NCBI RefSeq assembly: GCF_000231055.2
Contig: NZ_CM001466.1
Location: forward strand, 4,315,233 to 4,379,232
Source of the DNA: Saccharomonospora azurea NA-128
GTDB lineage: Bacteria > Actinomycetota > Actinomycetes > Mycobacteriales > Pseudonocardiaceae
DNA length: 64,000 bases
Direction: 5' to 3'
Below the pieces are notes generated by a model. It saw only the letters and a list, made by a program, of their open reading frames with translations. It was not told the origin of the DNA and made no database searches. The position numbers and the translations under genes were made by a program. Of the stretch, positions 24,070 through 32,748 are shown piece after piece; the first letter of the stretch is position 1; every line of letters starts with the position of its first letter.

Positions 24070-25149
24070 ATGCGGGCTGACCACGAGACCGACGTCGTCG
24101 TCATCGGTGCCGGACAGGCGGGACTGTCCGCCGCCTACTTCCTGCGGCGCGCGGGGTTGCGAGGGCGAACCGGCACGGACTTCGTGGTCCTCGATCACGG
24201 CAAGCAGGCCGGGGGTGCGTGGCAGTATCGCTGGCCCACCTTGCGGATGAGCCGCGTCCACGGCGTCCACGACCTTCCCGGGCTGCGGCTGGCCGAGCTT
24301 CCCGAGGCCGGCGATCCCCGACGCCCCGCGGCCGAGGTGATGGCCGCGTACTTCGAGCACTACGAGCAGACGTTCGCGTTGCCGGTGCGCCGACCGGTGA
24401 GTGTGCGCGCGGTGGATCGGGCGCCCGACGGCCGGTTCGTGGTCGACAGCGCGGGGGAGACGTGGCTCGCCCGGGGCCTGATCAACGCGACGGGGACGTG
24501 GGACAAGCCGTTCTGGCCGTACTACCCCGGCCGCGAGACGTTCCTCGGTCGGCAGCTGCACACCGCCGACTACACCGGACCGGCCCCCTTCGCGGGCGAG
24601 CGCGTCGTCGTGGTCGGCGGTGGCACGTCGGCGGTGCAGTTGCTCGTCGAGATCGCGGAGGTCGCGGACAGCACCACCTGGGTGACCCGGCGACCACCGG
24701 TCTTCCACGAGGGCGAGTTCACCCCCGAGCACGGGCGTGAGGTCGTCGCCGAGGTCGACCGGCGGGTCCGCGAGGGCAAGCCGCCGCAGAGCGTGGTCGG
24801 GGCGACCGGGTTGACGCTCACCCCGGAGGTGCGGGCGGCCAGGGAGGCCGGTGTTCTGGTGCGGCAGCCCATGTTCGAGCGGATCACGCCGCGCGGTGTG
24901 CGATGGGCGGACGGCCGGGAGCAGCGCGCCGACGTCATCCTGTGGGCGACGGGTTTCCGTGCCGCACTCGATCACCTGGCGCCGTTACGGCTGCGCGGTC
25001 CCGGTGGCGGTATCCGGATGGACGGCACGCGCGTGGCGGGCGTACCGAGGCTGCACCTCGTGGGGTACGGCCCCTCGGCGAGCACCGTCGGAGCGAACCG
25101 CGCGGGCCGGGCGGCCGTCCGGGAACTCCTCACCGAGCTGGATCGCTGA
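24070..25149 (+). CDS. FAD-dependent monooxygenase / flavoprotein (FMO-like)
   Basis: The 359-residue protein has an FAD-binding VVIGAGQAGLSAAYFLRRAG (about 10-29), a second nucleotide-binding VVVGGGTSAVQLLVEIAE (about 179-196) for NADPH, and the ATGF motif in LWATGFRAALDH near residue 295. This two-dinucleotide layout is that of flavin-containing/Baeyer-Villiger-like monooxygenases and related putative flavoproteins (CzcO type). The substrate is unknown. Its 3' neighbour is a methyltransferase on the same strand after an AT-rich gap. Confidence 0.82.
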   Translation: MRADHETDVVVIGAGQAGLSAAYFLRRAGLRGRTGTDFVVLDHGKQAGGAWQYRWPTLRMSRVHGVHDLPGLRLAELPEAGDPRRPAAEVMAAYFEHYEQTFALPVRRPVSVRAVDRAPDGRFVVDSAGETWLARGLINATGTWDKPFWPYYPGRETFLGRQLHTADYTGPAPFAGERVVVVGGGTSAVQLLVEIAEVADSTTWVTRRPPVFHEGEFTPEHGREVVAEVDRRVREGKPPQSVVGATGLTLTPEVRAAREAGVLVRQPMFERITPRGVRWADGREQRADVILWATGFRAALDHLAPLRLRGPGGGIRMDGTRVAGVPRLHLVGYGPSASTVGANRAGRAAVRELLTELDR

Positions 25150-25239
25150 CGGAAAAGTAATGAATGTGTAAGCGGGAATGACTTCCGGAAGAAATTGTTT
25201 TTCGGTATTGTCCGAATAATTGTGGTTAACCTGTCGTGC

Positions 25240-26109
25240 GTGACAGGTGATGATCTTCAACCCAGCCGTACCGCGTTGTTGTCCGCCGCGGCCCGGGCTG
25301 CGCACGTGCTCGTCGACGACGACCCCGCACTGTTCCTCGACGACCTGGCCGAGCGTGTTCTCGGCACGGCGGGTACCGACATGATCCGGTATCACCGCCA
25401 CCAGGGCGGCCATCCGATTCTGGCCGCTGCGCGCGTGCAAGCCACGTTACGCAGCCGATTCGCCGAAGCCGCACTCCGGGACGCCGTGGGCCGTGGTGTG
25501 GACCAGTACCTGCTGTTGGGTGCCGGACTCGACACGTTCGGTGTGCGGTCGGAACTCGCGCGGAGCCTGCTCGTCGTCGAGGTCGATCATCCGGCTACCC
25601 AGCGATGGAAGCGGTCGCGGCTGGCTGACACCGGCCTGGACGCATCGAGCGCCGTGCGTTACGTCGACGCCGACCTGACCGCCGACGCGGTCCTCGACCG
25701 CGCGCTGTCGGTGGGACTCGATGCCTCGCGTCCCGTGTTCGTCAGCTGGCTCGGTGGAGTTCCGTACTTCCGGCCCTGTGAGCTCAGCCGGGTGCTGTCG
25801 GACCTGGCTCGGCTGCCTCCGGGAAGCGAGTTGGTCGCCGATTACCACGTGCCGCCGGATTGGCAGGACGATCACGCCGAGCTCTACGTGCGGGCGGTGT
25901 CCGAGGTGGCCTCCGACGGCGCGGAACCGTGGCGGAGCAGCTTCACGCCCGACGGCGTGGCGGCGCTGCTCGCGGAGAACGGGTTCGTCGTGGTGACCGA
26001 TCACTCCGAGCGTGACAGTGTTCCTGCCGGATTCTGGGAGCGCCGGGACGGGCTGAGGCCCGGAAGCCTCATGCGGTTGGTCCACGCCCGGAGGACAGCC
26101 GACGGATAG
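25240..26109 (+). CDS. Class I SAM-dependent methyltransferase, LCMT (PF04072) type
   Basis: The 289-residue protein has LLLGAGLDTFGVRSEL (SAM-binding motif I), VVEVDHPATQRWKRSRL (motif II with acidic residue) and VFVSWLGGVPYFRP, typical of the leucine carboxyl methyltransferase-like family that is expanded in actinobacteria and often tied to secondary metabolism. The start is uncertain: GTG 25240 gives VTGDDLQPSRTALL; GTG 25222 and a more upstream start are possible. The preceding ~90 bases are distinctly AT-rich compared with the window, suggesting a strong promoter region or acquired DNA. Substrate unknown. Confidence 0.78.
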   Translation: MTGDDLQPSRTALLSAAARAAHVLVDDDPALFLDDLAERVLGTAGTDMIRYHRHQGGHPILAAARVQATLRSRFAEAALRDAVGRGVDQYLLLGAGLDTFGVRSELARSLLVVEVDHPATQRWKRSRLADTGLDASSAVRYVDADLTADAVLDRALSVGLDASRPVFVSWLGGVPYFRPCELSRVLSDLARLPPGSELVADYHVPPDWQDDHAELYVRAVSEVASDGAEPWRSSFTPDGVAALLAENGFVVVTDHSERDSVPAGFWERRDGLRPGSLMRLVHARRTADG

Positions 26110-26119
26110 GTCGCTCGCG

Positions 26120-26203
26120 GCGTACGGGAAGTGCGGACACGCGTGCGCAGGCCGCGGACACGAGTGCGGGAAGTGCGGACACGCGTGCGCAGGCCGCGGA
26201 CAC
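26120..26203 (-). repeat. 21-bp tandem repeat array, locus B (4 units, inverted orientation)
   Basis: Four contiguous 21-base units (26120-26140, 26141-26161, 26162-26182, 26183-26203) match the family on the minus strand. Units 2 and 4 are identical, and units 1 and 3 differ at a few positions, so a two-unit block seems to have been duplicated. The array starts 10 bases after the methyltransferase stop. It is the only locus in the window in antisense orientation to its upstream gene. Confidence 0.85.
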
Positions 26204-26241
26204 GGCGGTGGGGGGCAACGGCGGCCGCTACTCTCGACCAC

Positions 26242-27366
26242 GTGCGCACCGACGGCAGGCTGGACGACCGCGTGGTCGACGCGGTTTTGGCCGTCGCCGT
26301 GTCCGCGGTGGTCGGGGTCGCGATCGCGGCCGACCTCGGAGGAACGCGGAGTCCGGACGCGCCCGCCTTCCTCTTCGCCGTCGGACTCGGCGCGCTGATG
26401 TTCGTGCGCCGGTCTTACCCGGTGCTGACGCTGGCGGCCACCGTCGTGGGCATCATCGGCTACTACCTCGCGGACTATCCCCCGATCGGACTCGCGATCC
26501 CGGTGGCGGCGGCCCTGTACTCGGCGGCCGAGGCGGGACGGACCCGGGTGGCGGTGTCCGTGGCGGTCGGGCTGCTGGTGGTGACGACGGCGTTCCGTCT
26601 CGCGGAGGGGGACGACCCGGCCTACCTGTTCGGGTTCGAGTTCGCGTCCACCGTCGGACTGATGGCGGCGGCGATCGCCCTGGGCGACGGTGTCCGGTCG
26701 CGCGCGCTGCTCGCGGCGGAGTACGCACAGCGGGAGCGGCGGAGGCGGGAGGAGGAGCGCATGCACCTCGCGCGCGAGGTGCACGACGTGCTCGGTCACA
26801 CCGTCACCGTCATCTCGATCCAGGCGAACGTCGCGGCCGAGGCCGTCGACGACGACCCCGAGGCCGTGCGGGCCGCGCTGGGAGTGATCCGCGAGGCGGC
26901 CGACGGAGCCGTGCGCGAGTTGCGCGCGACGGTCGGACTGCTGGCCGGTCCCGAGGAGCACGACCCCTCGCGGGCTCCGGTCGGGAGCCTGCGCCACCTC
27001 GACGACCTGGTGCGGGCGACGTCCGACAGCGGGTTGCCCGTCGACACGGAGGTGGAGGGCACACCGAGAGCGCTACCCTCCGCGGTGGACGTGACCGCGT
27101 ACCGGATCGTGCAGGAGGCGCTGGCGAACAGCCTGCGTCACGCGGAGGCCACGCGCGCCACGGTCCGGCTCCGCTACGCCGACGATCGGGTGGTGATCAG
27201 TGTCGCCGACGACGGACGTGGCTGGTCGGGGTCGATGGACGAGTCGGGCGGCCGAGGTCTGCGTGGCATGCGTGAGCGGGTGGCCCTGCTCGGCGGAGAG
27301 CTGGCCGTCGACTCCGCACCCGGTCGTGGCTTCCGCATCGACGCCGACCTACCCCTGGAGCCGTGA
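26242..27366 (+). CDS. Sensor histidine kinase (HisKA_3, NarL-partner type)
   Basis: The 374-residue kinase has four to five N-terminal membrane helices (about 10-155), a coiled stretch rich in Arg/Glu, the dimerisation/phosphoacceptor motif AREVHDVLGHTVTVI with His at about 181, and an HATPase domain with VADDGRGWSG and GGRGLRGMRERV. This is the usual two-component partner of NarL/FixJ regulators. GTG 26242 is chosen; further upstream in frame the reading would run through the 21-bp repeats and give an implausible Arg/Thr-rich extension. The TGA overlaps the ATG of the response regulator. The signal is unknown. Confidence 0.88.
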   Translation: MRTDGRLDDRVVDAVLAVAVSAVVGVAIAADLGGTRSPDAPAFLFAVGLGALMFVRRSYPVLTLAATVVGIIGYYLADYPPIGLAIPVAAALYSAAEAGRTRVAVSVAVGLLVVTTAFRLAEGDDPAYLFGFEFASTVGLMAAAIALGDGVRSRALLAAEYAQRERRRREEERMHLAREVHDVLGHTVTVISIQANVAAEAVDDDPEAVRAALGVIREAADGAVRELRATVGLLAGPEEHDPSRAPVGSLRHLDDLVRATSDSGLPVDTEVEGTPRALPSAVDVTAYRIVQEALANSLRHAEATRATVRLRYADDRVVISVADDGRGWSGSMDESGGRGLRGMRERVALLGGELAVDSAPGRGFRIDADLPLEP

Positions 27367-28055
27367 TGATCGAAGTCGTGGTCGCCGACGACCAGCACCT
27401 CGTCCGGGCGGGCCTGTGCTCGTTGCTCGACCGCGCCGACGACATCGCCGTGGTGGGTGAGGCGTCGGACGGGGCGAGCGCGGTGAACGCCGTGCGTTCG
27501 CTACGCCCCGACGTCGTCCTCATGGACATCCGGATGCCCGGCATGGACGGCATCGAGGCGACTCGGCACATCACGGCCGACCCGGGACTGCGCGCGGTGC
27601 GGGTGGTCGTGTTGACGACGTTCGACACCGACGAGCACATCTTCGACGCGATCCGCGCGGGCGCGGCCGGTTTCCTCCTGAAGAACACGGCGCCCGAGGA
27701 GTTGCGGGCGGCGGTGCGCACGGTGACCGGCGGCGAGGCGTTGCTGTCGCCCTCGGTCACCCGGCGTGTGCTCGCGGCCGTGGCCGCCGACAGCGGTTCG
27801 ATGCAGCCGAGGTTGCTCGACTCGTTGACCGGCCGTGAGCGCGAGGTGCTCGCGCAGGTCGCCGCCGGGTTGTCCAACGCGGAGATCGGGGCGGTACTGC
27901 ACCTCAGCCCGGCCACGGCGCGGACCTATGTCAGCAGGCTGCTGGCCAAGCTGGGGGCGCGCGACCGGGCGCAACTCGTGCACATCGCCTACGAGTCCGG
28001 GTTGGTGCGGCCGGGTCGGGTCAGCGGTCGCGGTGAGTCGCCGCGCCCGCGTTGA
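27366..28055 (+). CDS. NarL/FixJ-family response regulator
   Basis: The 229-residue regulator has a receiver domain with acidic pocket VVADDQ, phosphoacceptor Asp at about 54 in VVLMDIRMPGMDG, the conserved Thr and Lys (VVLTTFDTD, FLLKNTAPEEL), and a C-terminal LuxR helix-turn-helix LTGREREVLAQVAAGLSNAE followed by VSRLLAKLGARDR. ATG 27366 overlaps the kinase stop by one base (TGATG). The pair forms one two-component system. The 3' end overlaps the convergent DUF6098-like gene by 35 bases. Confidence 0.92.
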   Translation: MIEVVVADDQHLVRAGLCSLLDRADDIAVVGEASDGASAVNAVRSLRPDVVLMDIRMPGMDGIEATRHITADPGLRAVRVVVLTTFDTDEHIFDAIRAGAAGFLLKNTAPEELRAAVRTVTGGEALLSPSVTRRVLAAVAADSGSMQPRLLDSLTGREREVLAQVAAGLSNAEIGAVLHLSPATARTYVSRLLAKLGARDRAQLVHIAYESGLVRPGRVSGRGESPRPR

Positions 28056-28446
28056 GGCGCGACTGATAGCGCTCGCGGGCTTCGTCGAGTAGTTCCGGCG
28101 CGATCCACGCGACCGGACGGATGTCCACCACTAGCGGTTCGTTGTCGGGACCGAAGTCCACCTGGCGCCCGGACAACAACCACGGCCGTGCGCCTTCGTC
28201 GAGTTCGCGGAGGTACTGGCACACCCGTCGGGCGAGCCAGTCCTCGAGAGGCAGCGTCCACCAACCGGGTGCTGCGAGTGGATTGACCGACACGCCGGGC
28301 ATCGTGAGGCCACTCTCGTGGTCGTTGCTGGAGTGGTGCGCGTCCGAGTCGGGGCCGGGCGAGTAGCGCAGGTAGGGGGCCTCGCCGGAGCTCGTGAGCT
28401 CAGCCAGCTCCGCCAGTGTGCGCACGGTGCGCATCTCCGCTGCCAT
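28021..28446 (-). CDS. Hypothetical protein, DUF6098-like
   Basis: The 141-residue protein starts MAAEMRTVRTLAELAELTSS and contains YLRYSPGPDSDAH, PGVSVNPLAAPGWW and DWLARRVCQYLRELDEGARP, a pattern I associate with the actinobacterial DUF6098 family of unknown function. There is no signal or membrane segment. ATG 28446 is preferred to an in-frame ATG 38 codons upstream because the conserved part starts here. Family assignment is from memory. Confidence 0.6.
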   Translation of the reverse strand: MAAEMRTVRTLAELAELTSSGEAPYLRYSPGPDSDAHHSSNDHESGLTMPGVSVNPLAAPGWWTLPLEDWLARRVCQYLRELDEGARPWLLSGRQVDFGPDNEPLVVDIRPVAWIAPELLDEARERYQSRLNAGAATHRDR

Positions 28447-28709
28447 CCCGACAGCATTACCCGTCCCACGGCGGTGGCAATCGTGCCGTCTGCCGTCTGC
28501 CCCGCGTGTTCCCCTCGCACCTTCAGTGGAAAGTGGACGGTGATGTTCCGTCCGGTGCACATTCCGTCACTCACGTGGTGGTTTCGTTGCGCGCCAAGGA
28601 TTGCCGATCTCGATCCCTGCGCACTCTGTAGCCATACGGGCGCGGAGCGTACTTGTGTAGCGCACCGTTGATGTGATCGATATCCAGAACTTCGAGGAGA
28701 ACCTTGACC

Positions 28710-29240
28710 ATGGCAATCCGCAAGGGCGCAGTCGTCACTGCGATCGCGATCGGCGCCGCACTGGCCGTCACCGGTACCACCAACGCTTCCACCGACGAGG
28801 ACTGCAGCACCGGCATGTCGGCGCCGTGGTCCGACGAGTGCGCCGACTTCAAGTTCACCAGCAGCGACGACGACCACGACAAGGACTGGGACAAGGACAA
28901 GGACTGGGACAAGGACAAGGATCACGACAAGGACTGGGACCACGGCAAGGACTGGGACCACGGTAAGGACCACGACGACGACTGGGACAAGGACCGGGAC
29001 AAGGACTGGGACCACGGTAAGGACCACGACGACCGGGACAAGGACCACGACAAGGACTGGGACCACGGCAAGGACAAGGACCACGACAAGGACTGGGACC
29101 ACGGCAAGGACAAGGACCACGACAAGGGTGGCGACCGCGACAAGGACCGCGAGAAGCGCCACCACCACAAGGAGCAGGTCGACAGGAAGCCGCACGGTGG
29201 TGTCGAGACCGGTGACGGCTCGCTGGCGGCCCTGCTCTGA
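28710..29240 (+). CDS. Secreted Asp/Lys/His/Trp-rich repeat protein
   Basis: A 176-residue protein with a clear signal peptide (positive AIRKG start, hydrophobic core, likely cut after TTNA at about residue 26). After a short region with two cysteines (DCSTGMSAPW, SDECADF), about 100 residues are built almost only from D, K, W, H and G, as variations of DKDWDHGKDHDKDW. The C-terminus is RKPHGGVETGDGSLAALL. Reading-frame conservation of the repeats (few synonymous interruptions, no stops) shows it is coding. Multiple His/Asp clusters suggest metal or cation binding, but this is inference. ATG 28710 has GAGGAGAA at about 28693-28700; an in-frame TTG precedes it. It is followed 11 bases later by a class F sortase. 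No LPxTG-like motif is present. Confidence 0.75.
   Translation: MAIRKGAVVTAIAIGAALAVTGTTNASTDEDCSTGMSAPWSDECADFKFTSSDDDHDKDWDKDKDWDKDKDHDKDWDHGKDWDHGKDHDDDWDKDRDKDWDHGKDHDDRDKDHDKDWDHGKDKDHDKDWDHGKDKDHDKGGDRDKDREKRHHHKEQVDRKPHGGVETGDGSLAALL
28867..29146 (+). repeat. In-frame DNA repeats encoding the DKDWDHGK protein repeat
   Basis: The coding segment consists of short reiterated blocks such as GACAAGGACTGGGACCACGG and CACGACAAGGACTGGGAC with few changes, so repeat number could change by slippage or recombination while keeping frame (units are multiples of three). Confidence 0.8.
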
Positions 29241-29251
29241 TCTGGCCCACC

Positions 29252-29878
29252 ATGCGTGATGTGACGTCTCGTCGTTCCCGCCCGTCGGTACGCCGGCTGG
29301 CGGGAGCGGCGGCGTTGGCCCTCCTGCTCCTCCTCACCGGCTGCGGCGGCTCGGACGGCATTTCCGGGCACGCCGAGGCGGCGCCGGAGCAGGTGGAAGC
29401 CGACGTCGAGACCTTCCTGCCGCCGGCGCCGCCGTCGGGGCTGCACATCCCGAGCCTCGGCGTGTCCACGGACATGTTCGTGGGGCTGGAGCTCACCTCC
29501 GACAACACGATGGAGGTGCCCGAGGGGGCCGAGGCCGTCGGGTGGTACGTCGAGTCACCCACCCCGGGGGAGCACGGTCCGTCGGTACTGGCCGCCCACG
29601 TCGACTGGCAGGGTCAGAAGGGCGTGTTCTTCGACCTCCGCAATCTCGAGGTCGGCGCCGACGTGATCATCGATCGCGCCGACGGCACGAGCATCCTGTT
29701 CCAGATCGACGAGGTCGAGCAGTACCCGAAGGACAGCTTCCCCACCGAGCGGGTGTACGGCGACACCGAAGGCCCCGAGTTGCGGCTCATCACCTGCGGT
29801 GGTGACTTCGACCGGTCGCAGGCGAGCTACCGCGACAACGTCGTCGCGTACGCCACGATGGTGGACGTCGAGGGGTAG
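29252..29878 (+). CDS. Class F sortase with lipoprotein-like signal
   Basis: The 208-residue protein has an N-terminal hydrophobic segment ending in LLLLLTGCGG (a lipobox-like LTGC, cysteine about residue 31), then a sortase domain: IPSLGVSTDMF, GPSVLAAHVDW with the catalytic His at about 116, LITCGGDFD with catalytic Cys at about 182, and Arg in SYRDNVVAYA about 193. This short form without a C-terminal membrane helix is class F, typical of actinobacteria. It starts 11 bases after the repeat-protein gene, so the two are probably co-transcribed. The gene faces the ABC operon convergently. Confidence 0.87.
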   Translation: MRDVTSRRSRPSVRRLAGAAALALLLLLTGCGGSDGISGHAEAAPEQVEADVETFLPPAPPSGLHIPSLGVSTDMFVGLELTSDNTMEVPEGAEAVGWYVESPTPGEHGPSVLAAHVDWQGQKGVFFDLRNLEVGADVIIDRADGTSILFQIDEVEQYPKDSFPTERVYGDTEGPELRLITCGGDFDRSQASYRDNVVAYATMVDVEG

Positions 29879-29904
29879 GCGCCGTCGAGGCAGGCCCCGT
29901 TCTC

Positions 29905-30915
29905 TCACCCCGTTGCGGAGACGTCGGACACCTCCGCCGGGAAATGACACGCGACCGGATGATCGGTGTCGCGGTGGACGAGTTGCGGCTCGTCGACCCG
30001 GCACCGATCTTCTGCTTTCCAGCACCGCGGGTGGAACCGGCAGCCCGAGGGTGGGGCGAGTGGTGACGGGGCGTCCCCGCGCAACACGATCTCGTCGGTC
30101 GCCGTGGAACGCCAGTCGTCCAGGCTGGGCGCGGCCGACAGGAGTGCCTGGGTGTACGGGTGTGCCGGACGTTCGTAGAGCTCGGCGACCTCGCCGGTCT
30201 CGACGATCGTGCCCAGATGCATCACCGCGACCCGGTCGGCGAAGTGCCGCACCACGCCGAGGTCGTGGGTGATGAACAGGTAGGCGACTCCGAGCTCGCG
30301 TTGGAGCTCCGCGAGCAGGTTCAGGATCTGCGCCTGGATCGAGACGTCGAGCGCCGACACCGCCTCGTCGCAGACGATGAGCCGTGGCTTCACCGACAGC
30401 GCCCGCGCGATGGAGATGCGTTGCCGTTGCCCGCCGGAGAACTGGTGCGGGTAGCGCTGGGCGTGGCTCGGGTTGAGCCCGACCCGCTCCAGCAGTGAGG
30501 CGACTTCGGTGTCCCAGTCCTCCCGGGCGACGAGGCCCGGGTGGATGCGCCACGCCTCGCTGAGCAACTCGTACACCGTCATGGTGGGGTTGAGCGACGC
30601 GTAGGGATCCTGGAACACGAGCTGGACCTCACGCCGGAGTCGCTTGCGTTCAGCGTGGGACAGCGTCGCGATGTCCCGGCCGTCGAAGCGGACCTCACCG
30701 GACAACGGCCGCAGCAGGCCGACCACTGTGCGGGCCACGGTGGACTTCCCGCAGCCCGACTCGCCCACGAGACACAGAGTCTCGCCCGGGTGGACGGTCA
30801 GGTTCACCCCGGCGACGGCGCGCACCTCGCGCCGCCGCCCCCAGGCGCCCTGCCGCTGCCGGTAGCCGGCGACGAGATCGACCAGCTCAAGCACGGGTCG
30901 CGAGTGACTCGTCAT
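29905..30915 (-). CDS. Opp/Dpp-type ABC transporter ATP-binding protein (OppF-like)
   Basis: The 336-residue ATPase has Walker [16 protein letters not shown] (about 49-63), Q-loop [12 protein letters not shown], signature [17 protein letters not shown], Walker [19 protein letters not shown], and the C-terminal oligopeptide transporter motif [18 protein letters not shown] that often binds an Fe-S cluster. It is the second ATPase of the transporter; its start overlaps the upstream ATPase gene by 29 bases. It ends the minus-strand operon. Confidence 0.92.
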   Translation of the reverse strand: MTSHSRPVLELVDLVAGYRQRQGAWGRRREVRAVAGVNLTVHPGETLCLVGESGCGKSTVARTVVGLLRPLSGEVRFDGRDIATLSHAERKRLRREVQLVFQDPYASLNPTMTVYELLSEAWRIHPGLVAREDWDTEVASLLERVGLNPSHAQRYPHQFSGGQRQRISIARALSVKPRLIVCDEAVSALDVSIQAQILNLLAELQRELGVAYLFITHDLGVVRHFADRVAVMHLGTIVETGEVAELYERPAHPYTQALLSAAPSLDDWRSTATDEIVLRGDAPSPLAPPSGCRFHPRCWKAEDRCRVDEPQLVHRDTDHPVACHFPAEVSDVSATG

Positions 30916-31873
30916 GGGTCACCACCTCCTCGGCGAAGTGACATGCGCTCGTCCGGCCGGGCGACACGGTGCGCAGTGCGGGTTCCTCGGTACGGCAACG
31001 CTCCTGTGCGAACGGGCACCGGGGGTGGAACGCGCAGCCGCTCGGCGGCGACGTGATGTCCGGTGGGTAGCCGTCGATGGGGCGGACGGTGCGTTCCGCG
31101 TCCCGGGCCGACGGACTCGCCGCCATCAGTCCCCGTGTGTACGGATGCGCTGGCGCGCTGAAGAGGTCGGCGACCGTGCCCGACTCGACGGCCCTTCCGG
31201 CGTACATCACGACGACCGACTGGGCCGTCCGCGCGACCACACCGAGGTCGTGACTGATGATGATCAGCGCGAGTCCGGCTTCCTGCCGTTGGCGCAGCAA
31301 CCGCAGGATCTGTGCCTGCACCGTCACGTCGAGGGCGGTGGTCGGCTCGTCGGCGATGAGCAACCGAGGTTGCAGCGCCATCGCCATCGCGATCATCACC
31401 CGCTGGCGCATCCCGCCGGAGAACTCGTGCGGGTAGTTGCCCGCGCGGGCGGCGGCGTCCGGGATGCCGACCTCGGTCATCGCCTCGATCGCCTTCTGCC
31501 GTGCCTCGGCCCGGCCCAGCCCCCGACGGCGGCGGAAGACCTCGCCGATCTGGTAGCCGACCGTCAACGACGGGTTCAGTGCGCTCAGCGGGTCCTGGAA
31601 GATGATCGCCAGTTCCTCACCGCGGAGCCGGCGCAGCTCGTCGTCGGTGCGGGACAGCAGGTCGCGTCCGTCGAAGCGGATGCTGCCCGCGGTGACCCGC
31701 GCCTGTGGGGGCAGGAGACCGAGCACGGCGAGTGAGCTGAGGCTCTTGCCGCTGCCCGACTCGCCCACGATCGCGAGCGACTCGCCCGCCTCGACGGCGA
31801 ACGACACGCCCCGCACCGCCGACACGTCGCCGAACGCGACGGCGAGGTCGGACACCTCCAGTAGCTTGTTCAT
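30887..31873 (-). CDS. Opp/Dpp-type ABC transporter ATP-binding protein (OppD-like)
   Basis: The 328-residue ATPase has Walker [21 protein letters not shown] (about 35-54), [20 protein letters not shown], signature [17 protein letters not shown], Walker [19 protein letters not shown] and the C-terminal [16 protein letters not shown]. The ATG at 31873 overlaps the stop of the permease gene (ATGA). A longer in-frame reading upstream lies inside the permease gene and was rejected. Confidence 0.92.
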   Translation of the reverse strand: MNKLLEVSDLAVAFGDVSAVRGVSFAVEAGESLAIVGESGSGKSLSSLAVLGLLPPQARVTAGSIRFDGRDLLSRTDDELRRLRGEELAIIFQDPLSALNPSLTVGYQIGEVFRRRRGLGRAEARQKAIEAMTEVGIPDAAARAGNYPHEFSGGMRQRVMIAMAMALQPRLLIADEPTTALDVTVQAQILRLLRQRQEAGLALIIISHDLGVVARTAQSVVVMYAGRAVESGTVADLFSAPAHPYTRGLMAASPSARDAERTVRPIDGYPPDITSPPSGCAFHPRCPFAQERCRTEEPALRTVSPGRTSACHFAEEVVTHDESLATRA

Positions 31874-32748
31874 CGGATCACCGCCGGGGTCTCGGGGGTC
31901 GCCGGGTTCGCTGTGGCCTTGCGGTTCTTCGCGCTCTTCGGGTCGGTGCCGTCCCGGAACGCGTCTCCGAGAACGCCGACGCAGATCACCACCAGGGTCA
32001 GCGCCACCCCGGGCACCGTGGCGATCCACCAGGCCGAGTCGAGGTAGTCGCGCCCGTTGGCGATGGTCGAACCCCACGACGCCTGGTCGAGGGGGACACC
32101 GAGCCCGAGGAACGACAGCGCGGCCTCGGCGACCATGGTCAGGCCGACCTGCATCGTGGCGGCCACGACGAGCGGCTGGACGCAGGACGGGAAGACGTAG
32201 CGGGCCATGATCCGCACGTCACTCGCGCCCATCACCCGCGCCGAGTCGACGAACTCGCGGTTGCGTGCGGCCAGCGCCGAGCCCCGGACGACCCTGGCGA
32301 AGATCACCCACCGGGTCACCGCGAGCGCGATGATGACGTTGAGCAGGCTCGGGCCGAGCACTCCCGCCACGAGGATGGCGAGCAGGATGCTGGGGAAGGC
32401 CAGTTGCATGTCGCCGATGCGGGAGATGACGGTGTCGAGCCAGCCTCCGTAGTAGCCGGCCAGCAGGCCGAGCACGAGGCCGACGAGCCCACCGACGACC
32501 ACCACGGTGCCCGCGACCAGCAGCGAGACACGGGATCCCGCGATGAACTGGGCGAACACGTCGCGGCCGTCCTGGTCGGTGCCGAGCAGCGCGAAGCCGC
32601 CGTCGGACAGGGTGCTTCCCGGGGGCAGCAGGCGATCGGTGACGCTGGTGGCGACGCCGTCGTAGGGCACGATCAGGGGGCCGAACACCGCGACGAGCGC
32701 GAACAACACCAGCACTCCGCCCGCGATCTTGGCAGCCGTGGACCTCAT
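31870..32748 (-). CDS. Opp/Dpp-type ABC transporter permease (DppC-like)
   Basis: The 292-residue permease has an N-terminal helix (about 8-28), a periplasmic part with GTDQDGRDVFAQFIAGSRVS, typical of DppC, and five further helices with the EAA loop RVMGASDVRIMARYVFPSC. The C-terminal Lys/Pro-rich tail is longer than usual. The start overlaps the DppB gene stop (ATGA). It forms the transmembrane channel with the DppB-like protein. Confidence 0.9.
   Translation of the reverse strand: MRSTAAKIAGGVLVLFALVAVFGPLIVPYDGVATSVTDRLLPPGSTLSDGGFALLGTDQDGRDVFAQFIAGSRVSLLVAGTVVVVGGLVGLVLGLLAGYYGGWLDTVISRIGDMQLAFPSILLAILVAGVLGPSLLNVIIALAVTRWVIFARVVRGSALAARNREFVDSARVMGASDVRIMARYVFPSCVQPLVVAATMQVGLTMVAEAALSFLGLGVPLDQASWGSTIANGRDYLDSAWWIATVPGVALTLVVICVGVLGDAFRDGTDPKSAKNRKATANPATPETPAVIR

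Noticed and set aside
26131..26241. An Arg-rich N-terminal extension of the histidine kinase
   Set aside because: It is translation of repeat locus B; GTG 26242 gives the normal start just before the first membrane helix.
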